Shown here one piece after another: positions 1 to 9,709 of a DNA stretch of 64,000 nt. Each line of letters starts with the position of its first letter. Position 1 is the stretch's first letter. Source of the stretch: Artemia franciscana (taxonomy: Eukaryota; Arthropoda; Branchiopoda; Anostraca; Artemiidae); the NCBI RefSeq assembly GCF_032884065.1, contig NC_088883.1, positions 22,935,637 to 22,999,636 of the forward strand, written 5' to 3'. The position numbers and the translations under genes were made by a program. Under the pieces are notes generated by a model, which had not been told where the DNA came from, did not search any database, and saw only the letters and a list, made by a program, of their open reading frames with translations.

Positions 1-1160
1 TCGTTTTCGACAAAATAATACTACGTATTCTCAGCACCGTCTTCTTGATCGTTTTCGACAAAATAATACTATGTATTCTCAGCACCGTTTTCTTGATCGT
101 TTTCGACAAAATAATACTACGTATTCTCAGCACCGTTTTCTTGATCGTTTTCGACAAAATAATACTATGTATTCTCAGCACCGTGTTCTTGATCGTTTTC
201 GACAAAATAATACTACGTATTCTCAGCACCGTTTTCTTGATCGTTTTCGACAAAATAATACTACGTTTTTCAGCGCCGTTTTCTTGATCGTTTTCGACAA
301 AAAATACTACGTTTTTCAGTGCCGTTTTCTTGATCGTTTTCGACAAAACAATACTACGTTTTTCAGAGCCGTTTTCGACAAAATAATACTACGTTTTTCA
401 GCGCCGTTTTCTTGATCGTTTTCGACAAAATAATACTACGTTTTTCAGCGCCGTTTTCTTGATCGTTTTCGAAAAATAATACTACGTTTTTCAGCGCCGT
501 TTTCTTGATCGTTTTCGACAAAACAATACTACGTTTTTCAGCGCCGTTTTCTTGATCGTTTTCGACAAAATAATACTACGTATTCTCAGCACCGTTTTCT
601 TGATCGTTTTCGACAAAACAACACTACGTTTTTCAGCGCCGTTTTCTTGATCGTTTTCGACAAAACAATACTACGTTTTTCAGCGCCGTTTTCTTGATCG
701 TTTTCGACAAAATAATACTACGTATTCTCAGCACCGTTTTCTTGATCGTTTTCGACAAAACAACACTACGTTTTTCAGCGCCGTTTTCTTGATCGTTTTC
801 GACAAAACAATGCTACGTTTTTCAGCGCCGTTTTCTTGATCGTTTTCGACAAAACAATACTACGTTTTTCAGCGCCGTTTTCTTGATCGTTTTCGACAAA
901 ATAATACTACGTTTTTCAGCGCCGTTTTCTTGATCGTTTTCGACAAAACAATACTACATTTTTCAGCGCCGTTTTCTTGATCGTTTTCGACAAAACAATA
1001 CTACGTTTTTCAGCGCCGTTTTCTTGATCGTTTTCGACAAAACAATACTACGTTTTTCAGCGCCCGTTTTCTTGGTCGTTTTCGACAAAACAATATTACG
1101 TTTTTCAGCGCCGTTTTCTTGATCGTTTTCGACAAAACAATACTACGTTTTGTCAGTGCT
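1..1160 (+). repeat. 47-48 bp minisatellite array (about 24 units)
   Basis: Head-to-tail units begin with TCGTTTTCGACAAAA, continue with a TAATACTACG core and end CCGTTTTCTTGA. There are two variants: one with TATTCTCAGCA (48 bp) and one with TTTTTCAGCG (47 bp). The 48-bp type dominates the start and the 47-bp type the middle, with interspersed switches that suggest unequal exchange or conversion. Because 48 is a multiple of 3, open frames run through the first units (45-287 and 71-415), but these encode only the repeat and are not genes. The array runs off the left window edge. Its right end passes into a fold-back arm at about 1160, and the same unit forms the core of the element at 45090-45510. 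Confidence 0.95.
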
Positions 1161-1330
1161 AAAATTATATATAATAAGGTTTGCTTAGTTTAGGTCTAAA
1201 AGGGCCTAAATTTGAGTGTGCGGTAGAAGCGATTATTATATTCGTAAAGAAAATAAAAAAGGCATCGAGTGGTATGTTCACTTTATTGGTAAGTTAGTTA
1301 CATGAACTGCGAAAAATTTATCCCAGTAGA
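1158..1330 (+). mobile_element. Arm of fold-back (inverted-repeat) element flanking the minisatellite
   Basis: After the last array unit the sequence CAGTGCTAAAATTATATATA leads into about 150 bp containing GAAGCGATTATTATATT, GGCATCGAGTGGTATGTTCACTTTATTGG and a GAACTGCGAAAA-type end. The same succession occurs twice in opposite orientations at 45090-45228 and 45368-45510. This marks the segment as one terminal inverted-repeat arm of a fold-back element whose other arm would lie left of the window. No coding capacity is visible. The outer end is approximate because the similarity fades near 1330. Confidence 0.7.
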
Positions 1331-2480
1331 TGATACTACGGTGAAAAGGACGATTTTAGTTATGTTTACGCGCTTCCGCGTCATCTCCCACTGTTAAAGT
1401 TGTCTTCCGTGGCGACTGGTGGTGCTCCTTTAATTTTTGGGAAGAGTCAAGGCTTCATAGTTTCAGGGCATAATATTACTTCGCAAGCAGAAATCGGCGA
1501 AAAACTGACTTGTAATCTTGTAAGTGTAATCTAGACTTAAAAGAAATAAAAAAAAAAATCAAGGAAGTTTGTGTGCCTGAACTTTACAGATATCAACCTG
1601 TAAAATTTGGAATACTAGATAGTTAGGTAGGTTGATTTATGCGACCGTCGAAAATTCAACAATAACCTTGAACACTGAAAGCAGATGCATCATCATATAC
1701 CCTTTGCAAAGCTCTATGGCTGGGAATGCAGTCAGAAGAAACATAAGAGTAAAAAAAAAATGCATACACACTGACACTGCCGAAAACTAAGCCAGAGCTA
1801 AGTACCTTGGGCAAACAATAATACAAACATATATGGGTCAATTCCAAATTGACCCAGAGACATTCACCATACCAGGGCATACAAAAAAAATCCAGAAAAT
1901 AAAAAATGTTTTAGAATTTTTCTGAAGGCACCAAACGATTGACGCTTTTTAGCTGACTCAAATATAGTATTCTTGGCAGTGTGCCAGGAAGTCGAGGGCT
2001 ATTTATTAAAGTTAGGACATGAGATAATGTCTATATTTGAATATAAGCACTGGTACGAGGAGATACTTCTGTAGATGTCCCCACTCAAGCCAAAAGTTAT
2101 ATAATTCTTTGAACCACACTGGTGATTTCACTGGCTGCAAATATCCGCTTTTTTCTTCTTCACAATTTGCTTCATTTCTCTTAAAGTACAGTGTGTGAAA
2201 GGTATATTAGTAGTAATGAACAAACTTGGCTATTGAAAAGAGATCCAGCGTCAGGGAAGAAAAAGTAAATCAGAATTGAAGTAGAAATATGGTGTTTGTT
2301 TTTATTTTATAAATGCTTTACTTGCTCTGTATACTTTTTGTATTTTTATATATAATATGTTATACGCTAGTATATTTATTGTTATTAATATTTGTAATCT
2401 AAATAGAAGAAAGTTAACATATTTTCACTAATCTAAATAGAGGGCCACTATTTCATTGTGGCCCTCATAAACTTTGCTGT
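1330..2480. other. No gene seen; AT-rich unique-looking sequence
   Basis: Only short open frames occur here (for example 1656-1880 on the minus strand), with no recognisable domain and no convincing splice-bounded exon. There are A-runs and T-runs, and a 2300-2440 segment very rich in A/T. I see no repeat of other parts of the window. Confidence 0.6.
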
Positions 2481-2935
2481 TTACATTTTGACTGGTCATG
2501 CATATTTGACAAGCACGAATTTTATTTTTGACAGTTATGCATGACATTCAAGCATTCATATTTGACAGTCACACATGATATTCAAGCATTTTGTGTTTGA
2601 CAATCACGCACAACATTTACGATTTTTATATTTGACAGTCACACATTGATCTTGATGCCCTTAATCTAAATCATCAAATGATATATTTGAGAGTCATGCA
2701 TAAATTTTGTGTGTTTTATATTTGATAGACATGCATGACGTTCATGTTTTTTTGTATTTGAAAGTCACGTATTAATTTTGACATCTATAATCTAAATCGT
2801 CAAGCGATATATTTGAGAGTCATGCTTATTGTGCGTGTTTTATATTTGATAGTAATGCATGAAATTTACGAATTTTTTATTTGACAGTAATGCATGACAT
2901 CCGTGCATTTTATGTTTGAAAATTACGTAGCGTGG
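2480..2935 (+). repeat. Degenerate AT-rich tandem repeat (TTTGACAGTCATGCATGACA-like)
   Basis: About ten imperfect units contain TTTGACAGT or TTTGAAAGT followed by CATGCATGAC or CACGTATTGA. They alternate with segments like ATCTATAATCTAAATCGTCAA. The same units, in the same orientation, reappear at 9300-9490 beyond the LINE and DDE transposon block. The simplest reading is one array split by nested insertions. Confidence 0.8.
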
Positions 2936-3147
2936 AACAGGGTAACTGAACCAAAAATTGTGAAAAATCTAGGTTATTTTTATATGTTTTTTTAAACCAG
3001 AATTTACTCAAAACTATTGTTGGTGTTTGGGGAATATGTCATTCTGAGTCGAATGGCAACTGTCTGAAACTGCTGGTCTTCATGCTGTGAGAGCAACACC
3101 AATCTTAAAATGGTGTTCAAAGTTACCTCATGGAGTGACTTACTTGA

Positions 3148-5164
3148 CTAAGTCTCCTGCTGGGCACTGCTCGGCGTAGAGAGTGGTGTCTGCCTTCTCC
3201 ACCCGCTTCGGTCTATGGCGAGTATTGGCTCTTCGCCCTGTCTGTTGTTTGCCATAGCCAAGAACTCGGACAGGCTGTCGGACCAACGTTTCTTCGGTCG
3301 GCCGCGAGGTCGCTTCCAACCAACTTTGATAAGGTCGAAGTCATAGATCATCTTTGCGGGTAGATGTGGTGGCATTCGAAGCAGATGCCCGAACCATCGT
3401 AAGGTTCGCTCGGCTGCTTGAGTCGAAAACCAAGACTGCTTTGTGAGCTGCAGAAGCTTTTCATTGCTGACGAAGTCGGACCATCGTAGGCCCTCAATCC
3501 TCCTCAGGCTCTTTGCATGAAATACGTCTATTTTCTTGAGGGTTGTAGCTGATGCTTGCCATGTCTCAGCTCCGTAAAGCATCACAGAGCCGACTAGAGC
3601 GTTGAAGATCCGCAGTTTCGTTGTGCGACTGATATTTAGTTTTCGCCATAGGTGACGATTCAGTCTACCCATGACAGAAGACGCTTTAGATAATCTTGCC
3701 TGCAGCTCGGGGAGAAGTGAGCCATTTGAAGAAATTACGGAGCCCAGGTAGGTGAAGTCTTTAACAACCTCGATGCTAGTGGTGCTGTCCAGGCTAACTG
3801 GAGAGTTAACAGCAGGAGAAGACGGGTCTATGGCCATAATTTTAGTTTTGTTCCAGTTTATATGCAGTCCTACTTTGGCAGCCTCTTTTCGCAGAATTCG
3901 GAGCGCTTCCAGCAGCTGCTCCATGGAGTCCGCCAGAATGGCCAAGTCATCGGCAAAATCGACATCTGTGATGGTATGATCTCCGAATTTGAGTCCAAAG
4001 CTGAGACGTGAAGTGGTTTTTGTCATAACGTAATCTATGATGACATTAAAGAGCTCTGGGGCCACTGCACATCCTTGGCGCACCCCTGTCGTGATTTGAA
4101 AGAACGGGCTGCGCCGACCATTTACTTGTACACAGCTCTCCGTCCCATGGTGCAGCGCCTTGAGAAGTCTGCAATATTTCTCGGGTAGGCCAGTCAACTC
4201 TAGAATCTGCCAAAGAGCTTTTCGATCGACTGAGTCAAATGCAGCACGGAAGTCAACAAAGGCAATAAATGCTTTCTGTCGGAACTCTGTGGTCTTCTCT
4301 ACTATTTGTCGAATCGTGAAAATCTGCTCAATGATTGAACGATCCGACATAAAACCAGCTTGCTCCGGTCGCTAGATTTTTCGAATGATGCTCCGACATC
4401 GATCCAGCAGGATCATTGAAAACAGTTTGCCAGGGACTGACAGTAGGGTTATTCCCCGGTAGTTGGAGCAGTCGCTTCTCGAGCCTTTTCTCTTCCATAA
4501 GGGGATGATGACACCCTTCCGCCAATCCTCGGGGATTATCTCTGTTTGCCAGATTGTAGAGAACAGGGTGTGTAGAAACAGGAGCATTGCAGGACCTCCA
4601 TATTTTAGCAGCTCTGAGTTTAAGCCACAGATACCAGCAGCTTTATTATTCTTGAGTCTTTTTACTGCATGTCCAATTTCTGAGGGGCTGAAAGGCTCAT
4701 CTGGAGGAACATATGTTCCAGGTCTTTGACTGCAAGGTTGGCTGGGACTATCATTAGGAGGCACAGACGGACCAGTATTGTTGAGGAGCGAACAGAAGTG
4801 GTCCTTCCACCGCTCCAGACAAGAACCTTCGTCAGAGAGAAGTGCACCATCCCTGGACAGGACGGGTCCCAAGGTGGGAGTTTTATTTTTAGTGAGGTCT
4901 CGGAGATGCTTGAATAGGCTGCCCATGTCTTTCTTTTTTTGCAGCTAGCTCAATTTCATCGGCTTTCCTTGCGACAAACTGGGTTCTATCCCGGTGAATG
5001 AGTCTGTTCCGCACTCCATTGAGCCTCCGATATGTGGTCATGTCCCCAAGAAGTCTTGCCTTCCGTCTTTGCTCTATGACTTGCAGTGTTTCATTAGTTA
5101 GCCACGATTTCTTTGGATAACTCCTCTTGCCAAGCACTAGTTGTGCTGCTTCACTGGTCTGCAA
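3148..5164 (-). pseudogene. LINE reverse transcriptase domain, frameshift plus one stop
   Basis: The linker frame at 5164-4889 shifts at an A-run (about 4929-4936) into 4926-4372. That frame runs on to 3148 interrupted only by one TAG at 4372-4374, just before RPEQAGFMSDRSIIEQ. RT motifs in order: ITLLSVPGKLF, RPEQAGF, FVDFRAAFDSVDR, GVRQGCAVAPELFN and the catalytic VDFADDLAIL. The C-terminal region has MLYGAETWQ, FGHLLRMP and RGRPKKRW. The RT would copy the element RNA at the nicked target. Few disabling changes suggest a fairly recent insertion. Confidence 0.88.
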
Positions 5165-6077
5165 TTTAAAATGCTTCCAGAGATCTTCGCTGCTATAAGT
5201 GAGCTAAGGGCCTCGAAGCGATTCGATATCTCGATACTGTACTTCTGGCGAGTATTTGGTTCCTTTAGTTTCCCAATATCTGCAGCGACGGGTTTTCTTT
5301 TCGATCGTTGTGCATGGAGGCGAAGCCGAAGATCGGCGCACACAAGCCTATGGTCTGCGTTTCCAAGCTCTGCTGATCTGTAAGTTCTGCAGTTCTTCAC
5401 CAATGATCCCCAGCGTTTGGAAGTAATGACGTAGTCAATCATCTTCTTTGTACGACCGTCATTACTATACCACGTGTACTGATGAATAGTTTTGCGTTGG
5501 AAGTAGGTGTTTGCAATGTAAAGGTCGTGAGATCGGCACAGTTCAAGTAAGCGGAGCCCATTGTCGTTAAGTGGGTCGGGGGATACAGGACCAACTGTGC
5601 CACGCCATAAACCCGTATCATCGCGCACTGTCGCATTAAAGTCGCCAAGGAGAACAGTTATATCACGGGGGGTACTATTGCAAGGCATCTGGACAAAGCA
5701 GAGTAGAAATCCTCCTTAGTCGCATCATCAGAATCGTTGGTTGGGGCATAGCATACGATCACAGTCATCTTGCCATGCTTGTGTCCAAAGCGGGCCTTCA
5801 TTAATCTGTCAGATACAGCTTCGTGTAAAAGTAAGACCTTTCTTGTAAGGCTATTTAGTGCAAGGCCAACACCATTCCTTCTCGAGCTTCCTCCAGCCCA
5901 GAGCAATGAGTCACTGTTCCCTATTCGCTCTTCTCCGCTTCCGGTAAGACGTGTTTCTGTAAGACCTGCAATTGACACTTTATTCTTGCGAAGTTCTTCA
6001 GAGAGTAGGTTCTTTGACGCAGGTGCATTCAAAGTCAAGACATTCCAGGTGGCTATTCGTAGCCCCCTTTGGTCCAT
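5137..6077 (-). pseudogene. LINE endonuclease domain, frameshifted
   Basis: The N-terminus MDQRGLRIATWNVLTL is the start of an endonuclease/exonuclease/phosphatase fold (RIATWNVLTLN motif). GLTETRLTG follows, then, after a frameshift in a C-run near 5664-5670, LLGDFNATV (the GDFNA motif), and finally GNADHRLV (the catalytic DH motif). In the intact family this domain nicks target DNA to prime reverse transcription. A second frameshift near 5190 moves reading to the frame that continues at 5164-4889. The start at 6077 was chosen because the ATG immediately precedes the conserved WNV motif. Confidence 0.85.
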
Positions 6078-6329
6078 AAGGTTTAGTCTATCAGTCTTTC
6101 TGACGTCGTCAGCATGTCCATTGACGCGCGATGGTCGAGATCTTAAAAGGGAATCCGGGTCCGAGGCTATATTGTCACTTTTCGTAGCACTTAATTTTCG
6201 GGTGGAGGGTCGCTAGCCCAACCGACCCTAGGCCTGGAATCTGATTAGAGCTAGGTTAAACCTAGGTACTGAGATTCCAGGGGTGGGCTCCACCCGCCAC
6301 ATGAGGTTGCGGCCGTCCTGATCGGAGTG

Positions 6330-6586
6330 TTTAGTTAGGGGAGAAATCCCATATCCAGAGGCACGTGGTCAGCAGACAGAGTCTGCCTCATTCCGGACGA
6401 ACTCCATTCACCTCCAAAACACCTCATGGGGTGTTTAACTTTAAATACTAAACAATTTGACGGGAGACATTGAACAAGAGTTGGAGGAGTTGGAAGGCAT
6501 ATGGCATCAAACTTGAAAAACAAAATCGTTTATTGAGAGAACTACAACATTACTTCTAAAATAAAAAGGCGAACAAAAAGTCAAAT
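6330..6586. other. Junction between LINE 5' end and DDE transposon 3' end
   Basis: A short open frame at 6523-6335 on the minus strand has no recognisable domain. The two elements abut within this stretch. The sequence GTTTAACTT at 6434 has an inverted counterpart AAGTTAAAC near 8872, a possible but weak terminus pair. Confidence 0.4.
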
Positions 6587-8180
6587 TAGTGAAGTATCAG
6601 ATAAGCAAAGTCATAATCCAATAAAAATTTTCCGCCGTGAGTGAGTTGAGGGGCTGGAAGATCTTTCACTACCTGGTCGGGAGGGATGAATGCTGAGTTT
6701 TTCATCTTGGGAAAATAGAAGGATCCATCCTTGTTTTTTCGCAGGCATATCACGTTTAGCAAGTCGTCAGAAGAAGGAGCATCTACCTCTAAATCTACAA
6801 AATGCTTATAAATACGACCCATAAAGAATTTTTCAATGAACCAGCGTCCATCCACGGGTTTTAGTGTATTTTTGAACCCGTATTGACTGCTGCCTTGCTC
6901 GACAGATTAGAAGGGCCAGAGCTCGTCAACTCATCAACTTCAATTTCAGACTCACTCTAGCATCCTGATGCGTCAGTCATGTCAGACTCAGAACTTGAAT
7001 CTTCTGCATCCCGAATGCTTTTCCCTGGTGTTATGCTAAGACGTTTGCGCGTGACATTCCTTAAAGATTTTCCAAATCTGCGGACTTGCAGGACATCTAG
7101 TAAAACTTTGCGGCATTGTTCACAACCTCTTGTGGAGTTTGCTGGGCGAGAAGTGGATTTTCTTGGATGTCTCTGGTACGTGATAAACACTTGGCAAAGT
7201 CATTCTTGAGATTTTTCTTTCCATTCGATGCTACCCCTTCAGGAGTAGCTTCAGAATCTGGGGGAATTTGGCTTTTTTTTTCACTGAAGTATCTTTTGGG
7301 TTATCTATTTTGTAATCATCAAGAATTTTCCCCCACGCTCTTTTCATTGGAGTAATAAATGCAACATTAAGAGGTTGCAGTATATCTGTTGCGTATGATG
7401 GAAGGCATACAAAGCGAATGTTGTTTTCTCTACATACTTTAAACACTTTAGGAGAAAAGTGGGAACAGAGATTGTCACCTAAAAAAAATTTCCTCCCTGC
7501 TCTTTTCTTTAGGTGGGGGAGTGCCAGTGACATAAACGCTGTTCAAAAATTTCTCTCTCAAACCATACTGACTTAGATGCAGCATACCTAGCTCCGTTAG
7601 GGCCTCCTGTACGCCAAGGGCGAAACATGCCTTTAGCTTTGTAGTACACAAACGGTGGAAGCAGTTCGTTCAGTTCGTTCAGCATATCAGATGGAACAGA
7701 AGCTCTTTTTTTGGAGTAGATCGCCACGGTTCTTAATCGAAGCTTTGAACGATGTCGATTTAGAAAAGAATTGACAAAGTCTTGTCCAGGTATATTGTTC
7801 TTAAAGCAATTTACTGTCTTTTGAATGATAACTTTTGACTATGAGTTTCAGCTCGAACCGATCAGAAGGAAACCCCCACTCAGCAAATGTAAACAAATGG
7901 GAGATGATAGCTTCATCTATCATCTCCCATGCAGTTGGTCTTGCAGTTGGAATGCAGTTGGTCTTCCCACCTTTTTATTGTGCTTTTTGTTCATTCGGCG
8001 AGAAAGAGTACTCAAAGGAATCCCATCTTTCCCTGAAGCCTTTCTTATTCTTAGATCTCCTTTCTTTATTTCTTCCAGAGCTTTTTTCATCACATCCTCA
8101 TCATAGCTGGCATACTTTATTGCATTCACTGGTTTTGTATACGTTCTGGGCATGTATAAAAATTCTTGATCAAAAATCAA
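6586..8180 (-). pseudogene. DDE transposase of the pogo/Tigger/jerky type, broken
   Basis: Minus-strand fragments line up as a single transposase. At 8180-7920 an N-terminal helix-turn-helix region of psq type reads IRKASGKDGIPLSTLSRRM and KVGRPTAF. At 7727-7509 is a mid region (PPFVYYKAKGMFRPW). At 7533-7231 is the DDE_1 core, with FLGDNLCSHFSP (second catalytic Asp in GDN) followed by IRFVCLPSYATDILQPLNVAF and PMKRAW. At 7190-6957 and 6855-6586 is the C-terminal tail. At least three frame changes separate the pieces, so no functional enzyme is made. Such enzymes cut and paste their element, usually at TA targets. The terminal inverted repeats were not resolved by eye. Confidence 0.8.
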
Positions 8181-8189
8181 TTTAAAACG

Positions 8190-9300
8190 AATAATAACAA
8201 AGCAAAAAATACATGAAAAAATCCAGTCAAATGACTCTCCTCCTCAGTTTTTTGGCCATCGCTTCTCTACTAAGTGACTGAAAAAAAAATTGCACAATGA
8301 AGGCTTGTGGTCTTTACAACAGGCACCGGTAGAGCATTGCCACTGATAGGCTCAGTTCCAAGGATTAAATTATTTCTATAATTTTGTTTCCATTTTGGGT
8401 GCCCGTAGATAATATCACTTGCCCTGTATTGACTCTGCTAAATTGCGTGATAAACCGCGGCCTGATAAATAAACCTCTTAAGCGATAAAGCAGAAGGCAT
8501 GAGCCTTATCTGAAAATAATATTTAAAAAAAACATCATATTTTGAATGTATCAAATTAAATTATAAAAGACCCAAATTAAATTGCCTTAAATTAATTTTT
8601 CATATTTTTTTGAAGGCAAATCGTATTTTTCTTTTTCATATTTTGCAACTATAAGCAACTTTATGATCCTTTGTCTCTTCTATTGATTGTCAAATGACTC
8701 CCCCTCTCCCCACAAAAAGAAATAAAAGTAAGTCTGAAGGTATTAGGAAAAGGTCAAAATTTTTAACAATAGCTAAAGATATGAGCTTGATTTGCGCCTT
8801 CCTTAGGATCAAAAGAATAAAAAGGGTTTCCTGAAAGTATAAACAACAGAGTAAACCTCAATTCAATTCAAAGTTAAACAATTGGCCAGTATAGAACACT
8901 GAAATCAATATTAAAGTTACCCCGGACAAACAAAATATTTGCGGGTAATATTGAACACTGTTGCCATCTTGAATCCATGGGATGAGTAAATGATTTAACC
9001 TAAGAACCTAACCATCCGGCTCCTTGGCTATAGAAAAACTTAAGATTAAAAGGCCTAGTTTAGTTTATATAAGTAAAAAAGGGTAACTTACTTTTAGGAC
9101 TTTTTAACAATTTTGGATAGCTCAAATTCTTTTAAGAATGAAAAGCTAATGTTTCGTATTAATCTGAATGCAAGTATTCCCAACTGATTAAGATGCCATC
9201 TATGAATAATCTAGTAACAAGTACGGTCAAATAATTCCACTATTGTCTGCAAGAGAGCGCTTATTTTTCGTTACTGATTTTGTTCATAGCTACCCCGTTC
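8190..9300. other. No gene seen; remains of transposon flank
   Basis: AT-rich sequence without a credible exon. The motif GTCAAATGACTC(TCC/CCC)CTC occurs at about 8225 and again at 8690, so part of the stretch may be the 5' non-coding part of the DDE transposon or another dispersed repeat. No coding signal was recognised. Confidence 0.5.
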
Positions 9301-9490
9301 TACGGTATTGATTTTGACATCTATAATTTAAATCGTCAAACAATGCATTATATATTTGATAGTCATTAATGATATTTGCTAATTTTGTATTTGACAGTTA
9401 TGCATTTAATATTTGAAAGTCACGTATTGATTTTGACATCTATAATCTAAATCATCAAATGATGTTGTATATGTTTAACCGTCATGCATG
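9300..9490 (+). repeat. Second segment of the AT-rich tandem repeat
   Basis: Two or three units of the type at 2480-2935 recur in the same orientation: GATTTTGACATCTATAAT, AAATC(G/A)TCAAA, TTTGAAAGTCACGTATTG and CGTCATGCATGCAAT. The position just beyond the LINE/DDE block supports interruption of one array. Confidence 0.75.
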
Positions 9491-9662
9491 CAATAGTAAA
9501 ATTGTCCTACTTTGGCCTGTTTTTTATGCTTTCTCAACGTATTTTCCAATGAAAAAAAAGTTGCAAATATATTTCGAAAATGCAATTGATTGAGTCATTA
9601 AATCTTAATCTCAGATGTCGACTGATAGCAAATTTGTTTTCTTACGTTGTAACGTTAAAAGC

Positions 9663-9700
9663 GTACGTTTTTATCGTACGTTGCTACGATAAAAACGTAC
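9663..9700. repeat. Perfect 16-bp stem hairpin
   Basis: GTACGTTTTTATCGTA (9663-9678) and its exact complement TACGATAAAAACGTAC (9685-9700) are separated by the 6-nt loop CGTTGC. It lies outside any gene called here. It could be the remnant of a short fold-back element or a cruciform-forming site. Confidence 0.9.
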
Positions 9701-9709
9701 AAAAAACTT

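Larger units (their letters stand above)
2936..6330 (-). mobile_element. Non-LTR retrotransposon (endonuclease + reverse transcriptase LINE), decayed
   Basis: A nearly full-length minus-strand LINE: apurinic-type endonuclease from 6077, reverse transcriptase to 3148, then a 3' tail to about 2940. The GC-richer, non-coding stretch at 6080-6330 is probably the 5' UTR. No RNase H domain is seen, and the C-terminus carries the LRWFGHLLRMP and PRGRPKKRW motifs common in endonuclease/RT elements that lack RNase H (RTE-like and relatives). Three frameshifts and one in-frame stop break the reading frame. Base composition is clearly richer in G+C than the flanks. Outer boundaries are approximate, and no target-site duplication was identified. 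Confidence 0.85.

Noticed and set aside
45-415. Open frames of 80 and 114 codons at the window start
   Set aside because: They only translate the 48-bp minisatellite, whose length is a multiple of three. No non-repeat protein sequence.
1-1160. CRISPR array
   Set aside because: Units are contiguous without unique spacers, and the DNA is eukaryotic.
6586-8180. Domesticated jerky/CENP-B-like host gene
   Set aside because: The frame is broken at several places and the neighbourhood is transposon-rich, so a dead transposon fits better.
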